The notes beneath the pieces were generated by a model. It saw only the letters and a program-made list of their open reading frames with translations. It had not been told where the DNA came from and searched no databases. A DNA stretch of 64,000 nucleotides from Nomia melanderi (lineage: Eukaryota; Arthropoda; Insecta; Hymenoptera; Halictidae), in NCBI RefSeq assembly GCF_051020985.1, contig NC_135000.1, positions 3,224,001 to 3,288,000 of the forward strand, given 5' to 3'. A program made the position numbers and the translations under genes. Positions within the stretch are counted from its first letter, which is position 1. Every line of letters starts with the position of its first letter. Shown piece after piece: positions 58,532 to 64,000 of the stretch.

Positions 58532-59016
58532 TTTAACGCTTTGCACTCGACGATGTATTTCATTGTAAATAGTCATTACTTTCTGATGAAATATTAACCC
58601 TTTGCAGTCGAAAGGTTTTTGCCAGAAGTATTCGACTGTTTGATAGAATATGGACGATGTTTGTTGCGACTAATGTAACTAATTAATCGATAAATTAAGG
58701 GACAGAAGTATTTTACTTTGATATTCATGTAGTGGCGCATTACACAAAGTTCAATATTAAACATCAAATTTTATAATTTCACCGTATCAAACTAAGAGGT
58801 GATTGAGAGTCTCCCGAATGCAATGGTTTACCGATATTCTTCGCAACTAACATTAACAATTATCTTGCATAAACTGACGGACAGACTATTTTACTTCGAT
58901 GATTCATGTATTTGGTCCGTTGCATAAAATTTAATATTGAATTTAAAATTGTATAATTGTGTTGCGGCAAATAAGATGGCGACTGGAAGGCGCCTCCTCT
59001 CGAGTGCAAGGGGTTA
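58532..59016. mobile_element. TTAA MITE, family B, interrupted by another family B copy
   Basis: The left part starts TTAACGCTTTGCACTCG and stops at 58593. The rest resumes at about 58832 and ends CTCGAGTGCAAGGGGTTAC. The two parts together give one family B element of ordinary length (about 250 bp), split by a second complete copy. Confidence 0.8.
58594..58831. mobile_element. TTAA MITE, family B (inner copy)
   Basis: It starts TTAACCCTTTGCAGTCG and ends CCGAATGCAATGGTTTA, 238 bp, sitting inside the outer family B element. Confidence 0.85.
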
Positions 59017-59159
59017 CTATTCAATGTTAAAATTTCTGTATAATAAAATGTTTCTGGTTTCCAATTTTCGTGTGATCTTTCTTTACAGCACCGGTGAAAG
59101 ATGTTACAGTGGAAAATCGTTTGAGTACAAAGGGTTAATCCTTTGTAGGGCTACGAATT

Positions 59160-60100
59160 AGACTCGATATTCAGTTTATTTGAATAGTTAAACAGCTGGA
59201 TTTTTCCTATGATTATTTGCAATACTATAACTGTATCATGTATAAATACAATTTCAGTGGTTCTTAAATATCTTCGAACAAATGATTAATGATATCTTAA
59301 ATTACACTTGACTTAACACGTTCGCTGCCAACGTTACATATTTGTAACAGTTACAGTTCTATATTTTACATGAAAGAAATTAAATATAGACTATGGACAT
59401 TATTCAAAGTCATAAGGTATGAAATTATATTTAGAAACTGAGAAACTCTTTTTAGTTTAATTTTTCTAATATTTTGGTTACAAGCTTTTCTAGATTTAAT
59501 AGAATATTGCAATTGAGAAGATTGGTATTGAAACAAATGGTAATATAGACATAAAGTTCAACATTTGACCAACTGGTTTTGTATTAAAATTTGTATATAT
59601 ATAGTATAATTATATTACATATATAATATAATTTAATATTAAATAGAATATAAAATTTAAATAAATATTTAATATATATTTAATATTAAATTTGTTACAT
59701 ATTTATACATATTTATATAAGGTTGCAGAAAGAATAGGTAATATATCCTCACCAGAAAAAGTACATGTATTTCTGAAAAAACTGATAATTGTTATAACGA
59801 GTAACTTATAAGTGTCTCCAAACTACAAGTACTTTTACTCAACTAGCCGATTAAGCATTAACAATTGAAACCAACAATCAAAACATTTACTAAACACAAA
59901 ATATTCCCCCGGCCTTAACTAATAATTTATTAAACAATAATTGACCGGAGATAGACACATTAGAGCGCCTTTGCTGTGAGAGCTAACAAAAACTAAAGTC
60001 TAATATAAACAAACTACACTTAATTTATAACAGTACGCAACACCCAAATATAATTATGAATTCAGTAATCTCACCAACATAAATCAAATAAAGCAGAAGC
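59160..60100. other. AT-rich non-coding DNA
   Basis: TA-rich stretches (about 59590-59720) and nothing recognisable as a gene. A family B-like end (TACAAAGGGTTAA) ends at about 59137 just before. Confidence 0.5.
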
Positions 60101-60756
60101 AACAATTAGTACTATACAACTACACTTTCTCATTTCCCAGCGGACATCGCTAAAAAATTTCCCGGATCCGTTCGACGCCGAAATTCAACATCTTCGTTTC
60201 TTGCCGTAGGTGGAAACCGTGGCGACGATCGCCAACTTAATCGAGCCAAGGAGGACTGGAAGTTCTTGCCGCTGTCCGGTCCAGGCCGCCTAGCCGTCTT
60301 CCTGCCCTTAAGATCCATTCACAGCGGCCGATCATCCGCGCCACTGAAACGGTAACGTCGTGTTCGCGTTTAATTTCCTACTTATGGTATCTATACAGCA
60401 CAGAATGCATAGCGTTCAATTTACTTACCTTAGTCACCGCCGGGTCGGGTGTAGCTATCGATCACGCTTAACCGATTGCGACTGGGGCGAGAGAGGATCT
60501 TACTTATCGAGCTGGTTCCCGGCTTATTGTCTAATTTGCGTTGTGTTTCAGGCGACGCGACCAGGCCAGCAAGTCGAGCGGAATAATTGGAACGGAGGAG
60601 TCGGTCGTGCGGAGAAGCAGAATCGGTCCAGTTGGGAACGGTGCCTAACATCCCTTAAGGCCGCGCAAGGAGAGCCAAGGCAGAGGCCATTCAACTGTCT
60701 ACGAGCGAACAGCCCGGGGATTTTTACAACGTCGGAGTCTACCTACTCCCTACTCT

Positions 60757-60880
60757 CTTATATTCTTCTTGCTCTTCTTCTTCTTCTTCGTCTTCTTCTG
60801 CTTCTTCTTCTCCTTCTTCTCCTTCTTCTCCTTCTTCTTCTTCTTCTTCTTCTTCTTCTCCTTCTTTCTCTTCGTCTTGT
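60757..60880. repeat. CTT/CTC microsatellite forming a pyrimidine tract
   Basis: TTCTTCTTCTCC units run for about 120 bp on the + strand directly before a CTTGCAG acceptor. The frames through it are poly-Leu, poly-Phe or poly-Glu artefacts. Confidence 0.95.
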
Positions 60881-60991
60881 TTCTTGCAGGATCTCCGGCC
60901 TTCTTTTTCTATGCCCTTCTGATCTCTAACCGGCAGCGGCGTGGCGAGCCAGGGGCCATGCGTGAGAAACTCGCAGCGGATCACGCGAAAT

Positions 60992-61024
60992 TTCTCTCTC
61001 TCCCTCTCTCTGTCTCTTTCTCTC

Positions 61025-61067
<43 letters not shown>
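60992..61067. repeat. CT microsatellite
   Basis: TCTC run with a few CCC and TTT interruptions. Confidence 0.95.
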
Positions 61068-61070
<3 letters not shown>

Positions 61071-61195
61071 GATAACGCGAGAAGAAGACTCGAGCCGAGC
61101 TGATCCTGCAACCGTTGGCGTCGTCCAGCGGGGAATGGGCTTCACCGCATAGTCCATTCGAGGATTCTCTCGTTCTGTTAACTTATCGGTGTCCT

Positions 61196-61730
61196 TTAAC
61201 AATAGAGCTACAGGATGGGTTGGAATGAGCCATTTTTGGATTCTTCTGTTACAATTATAACAAAACGATAACTAAAGGAGTAAGCGTAACAAGTTGGAAC
61301 AGGCCACTGCAGACTCATTTGAACGTTTTCTGAAAAAGATTAATATTTCACTTGGTAACCAATGTAACTGGATATTGAGATTAAGTATTTCCTATTTAAA
61401 TGCTAGAGATTCCAGACCCTTAGACAAAAGTATGATGTAGAACTATCCACAGACTGAACTTCAGGAAAATACATACATTACCCTAAAATTCCTAAAGGAC
61501 AGTAGATTATATGGTAAAATATAATAAATAGAACCTACCGTTGCTAATGATCGAGAGATCGATGCAATGTAAAACTCTTGCATAAAAAAGATAATAGACC
61601 CTTCTCTGGAAAAGTACTAAAGAAATTGATTTAGTAACGCGCGAACTGAATTATAAGTGAGCTATTGTCTGAATAGATGTTGTTTTAGAGTTTCTATACG
61701 AAAATTAGTAAAATTTGTTGCTCGTGTTAG
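61196..61730. mobile_element. TTAA MITE, family A, interrupted copy
   Basis: The left part (TTAACAATAGAGCTACAGGA to about 61275) and right part (about 61580-61730, GATAATAGACCCTTCTCTG to GCTCGTGTTAG) are both family A. About 300 bp of unrelated sequence lies between. The right TTAA is lost. Confidence 0.6.
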
Positions 61731-61739
61731 GGGATCAAG

Positions 61740-62600
61740 CGTGAACCCTGCAAATTTTGAAAGATTTGCAACATCCAATTTGAAAAATTGGAAGATTTCA
61801 AATGAATGGTATCTTAGCGCTGTTAATTGTTGACTGCAGGTTTTTATGCTGTTGTAGCAAACATAATTATCTATCAATAGGTTGTGTTTTATAAGTTTTA
61901 ATTTCGCTTGTAACGTAACATTCCGCCTGCCAGTGGTCATTTAATCGGTTTTTAAAAATTAAAAAAAATTTTAAATTAACTATTAAAATCCCTCTGTAGG
62001 AACTCTTTAGCAATTTTTCAATGGCAAAGCAACTACAATCATAAAACAAAATATTCTTCTAAATAACATACCAATTTTTAGCCATTGTCATTTAAAGGAA
62101 AACTGTTAAGCCACTTTTCAATGTAACATAGATATCGAGGAATCTATTAACAAGCATCTATGCATGGATAGGTAGATAAATAGGTAAATTGTTAAAAATA
62201 TCTTTGACGAATTATAAAATCTCAGAAAAACTAAAGAAGAATTACAGAAAATCAGTTTCTGATTTTTATGAGACTCCCTGCAAGAATTTATAGCTGCATA
62301 AAGATCTGTTTTTTATTTATCATGGAAAGTTGATATCAGATATCAACCTAACATGACCAATTTAGTTAGGACATCATGCTAATTTTCCTGCGGATGAAAT
62401 AGCTTCGTTTGACCTTGTCAAACGTCGAAATGACGGTGCAAGTGATAAGAAAGGGTACAGTACCTGCAAAAGTATTATAATATGGTCATAGAAGACTTCA
62501 TGAAAACTGATAGTGTGTTGTGTTCAGTTTTAGATGCAGCGGCGAACTAGTAAGAAGACAAGACATTGGAATCATCGTGGACCTTGCCAGAGATAACCAT
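61740..62600. other. AT-rich DNA upstream of miR-100
   Basis: No gene recognised. If the primary transcript crosses here, this is its untranslated body. Confidence 0.4.
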
Positions 62601-62603
62601 TGT

Positions 62604-62706
62604 CAGCTATACTTGATGATACTAACCCGTAGATCCGAACTTGTGGGCTTTTTTATATGTATACCGCAAGCTCCTATCTACCGGTACATGTAGTCAGGCC
62701 AGCATT
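62604..62706 (+). ncRNA. mir-100: miR-100 precursor
   Basis: The mature 5p sequence starts AACCCGTAGATCCGAAC at 62624 and ends at 62646 (23 nt), identical to the deeply conserved animal miR-100 as I know it. The 3' arm (CAAGCTCCTATCTACCGGTA, 62667-62686) pairs with it along the stem, leaving an AT-rich loop at about 62647-62666. The precursor limits are approximate. It is on the same strand and 0.84 kb upstream of let-7, the conserved order of the insect let-7 complex, which promotes late developmental and metamorphic transitions by repressing target mRNAs. Confidence 0.96.
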
Positions 62707-63449
62707 TAAGCTTTTCGGCGGAACCTCTTCCTTCTCCTTCACACCCCTCTGCCCTCCTGAAAGCAAGCGGCACACTTCCGGTTCTCAACGGGAGTTCGGA
62801 CCTCTTGCTGAAGCCAGAGACCGATATCACCGCGGCAGAGAGAGCAGATCCGAAAGAAAAAAGTGTGTCGAGTCTGCTGGAACTGGAGAGTGCGAATTCC
62901 TCCTCTCTCAACAATGGAACAGCTCCTCAGAAGTGATCTGCCTTCTCTCCGTGACAACCAGTCTTAGAGGTCAATGTTTAGAGTGTAAAGTCTAAGTTTA
63001 AAGAGAACCCTTGCCATCAGTCTAACGCAATCTTACTTATATTTAGACTTTAGAACGAGAAGTTTATTCCTTCAGTCTACAGTCTACATATAACGTACGG
63101 TAAAGCTCCGTTTACATGAATGGAATCCTTTCGATCAACTGAACATCCTAATAGCTTCACCTTTGATTAATTCAAATAAACGGAGTTCTACCGTTATTCA
63201 CTAGGTCGAATCATAAGTTACTTCCGTTTATCTTCTAATTTCCATCTGTCCAGATCCGACAGTTAGAGATTCTGAATAGTTTAAATTAATAACTATTTAA
63301 TTATTTTCTTAATGTCCAAGACGGAAGTTATTTATGACTAAACTCTATAAGAAGGAACACTCGTAATGTCGCTAAACGCTCGAAGGGTTAATTAAAAAGA
63401 GAACAAAAGTAACTGCTGGATTAAGAAATGTCCCACAGAAGAGGATGAT

Positions 63450-63556
63450 TAGCGACGACGCCTGGGTGAGGTAGTAGGTTGTATAGTAGGGAATGGAAAT
63501 TCGCGTGATACGAAGTCCACTGTACAACTTGCTAACTTTCCCGGTCGTCGACGCCA
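63450..63556 (+). ncRNA. let-7: let-7 precursor
   Basis: The mature 5p sequence begins TGAGGTAGTAGGTTGTATAG at 63467 and ends at 63487, identical to canonical let-7. The 3' arm begins CTGTACAACTTGCTAACTTT at 63520 and pairs with it, with G-U pairs, across a loop of about 32 nt. The precursor limits are approximate. let-7 represses target mRNAs through its seed GAGGTAG and controls the larval-adult transition and neuromuscular remodelling in insects. miR-100 lies upstream on the same strand; miR-125, the usual third member, is not found by 64000. The antisense frame 63372-63605 across the hairpin is not considered coding. Confidence 0.98.
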
Positions 63557-64000
63557 CAGCGTTCCGTCGTCCAAGACAATGCCATCGAGAAGAAAACGCC
63601 GACAAGTGTCATTGCGAATAATTGTCAACGCGTGTGTGCGTGTGTGGGCTTACACTCGAGGAAAGTAAAGAAACGACTAAAATTATATTCCATTAATTTC
63701 TATCCTGAATCACGAGAGTACGAGATGTGCACGTGTAGACTCCTGTGAAAACACGCCTTCCATGGAAAATGGTCTGGGGTGGTCGTCGTTTTGAATCAGG
63801 TTCTTCCCCGGTCAATAGAGGACCCGAGAGAATCGAGCGTGTCGATAAGCAGGCTCGACGTTCAAAACGACGGAGCACTCTAGATATGAAATTGCAAGGG
63901 GTGTGTACATGGCTCGGGGAATCCCCGTAAAGGAATGGACAGGGAAAGGCTCGGGGAATGGAGGAGAGTGATGGTGGGTGTGCGCGCGGGAAGGAGTGTG

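Larger units (their letters stand above)
60890..64000 (+). ncRNA. Candidate primary let-7-complex transcript exon (extends beyond window)
   Basis: A strong acceptor (TTTCTTGCAG, ending 60889) follows an exceptionally long pyrimidine tract. miR-100 and let-7 hairpins lie 1.7 and 2.6 kb downstream on the same strand, with no protein gene between. In insects the cluster is processed from one long, spliced, developmentally regulated primary RNA. Whether this acceptor belongs to that RNA is inference; the hairpins could also lie in an intron. Confidence 0.35.

Noticed and set aside
60360..60929. 189-codon frame with a long Leu run, plus the overlapping Phe-rich and Glu-rich frames
   Set aside because: The runs are translations of the CTT microsatellite; no family resemblance, and a strong acceptor lies inside.
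63372..63605. Antisense 77-codon frame across let-7
   Set aside because: It overlaps a confirmed microRNA hairpin and shows no protein resemblance.
63541..64000. miR-125 hairpin downstream of let-7
   Set aside because: I looked for the TCCCTGAG seed on the + strand and did not find it; it may lie beyond the window.
1..64000. CRISPR arrays, bacterial operons, rRNA or tRNA genes
   Set aside because: No regularly spaced identical repeats with unique spacers, no ribosome-binding-site-led gene strings and no rRNA or tRNA-like sequence were recognised; the DNA is eukaryotic.

Overview
The window is animal nuclear DNA, most likely from an insect and plausibly a hymenopteran. Genes have spliceosomal introns, one of them a minor-class (U12) intron. 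GC/CpG-rich promoter-like islands alternate with very AT-rich non-coding DNA. There are many short TTAA-bounded inverted-repeat elements, and an arthropod-type let-7 microRNA cluster. Nothing prokaryotic or viral is seen. The species call is inference.

Left end (1-8.2 kb, + strand): an ortholog of the deubiquitinase USP2. The catalytic domain is complete on four coding exons (4811-4906, 5112-5464, 5586-5911, 6142-6458), and the catalytic Cys codon is the first codon of its exon. Two alternative 5' coding exons are compatible in phase. One is a very long, low-complexity acidic exon that is open from the window edge (1-1317). The other is a short exon with a hydrophobic segment (3493-3750), served by an internal promoter near 2.5 kb. 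The third domain intron (5912-6141) has textbook U12 5' splice and branch sites. The 3' UTR carries a hAT-like miniature element.

Middle (8.2-60 kb): no convincing protein gene. GC-rich islands (about 10.1-10.6, 11.2-14.7, 17.1-23.4, 27.0-27.5, 36.2-37.0, 44.6-45.1 and 57.6-58.1 kb) contain good donor sites, GAGA tracts and CT/GA microsatellites. They look like promoters and 5' non-coding exons, possibly of the long let-7 primary transcript. The AT-rich remainder holds at least nine families of short transposons. Several are joined head to tail at shared TTAA sites (28.8-29.3, 29.8-31.2, 43.8-44.3 and 46.1-46.7 kb), and one is inserted into a copy of its own family (58.5-59.0 kb). There is also a deleted mariner copy at 41.5-42.0 kb and several minisatellites.

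Right end (60-64 kb): the let-7 complex. miR-100 (62624-62646) and let-7 (63467-63487) lie on the + strand in the conserved order, each in a hairpin with a recognisable star arm. The third usual member, miR-125, is not seen before the window ends. A strong splice acceptor at 60889, behind a CTT-repeat pyrimidine tract, may start the primary-transcript exon that carries the hairpins.
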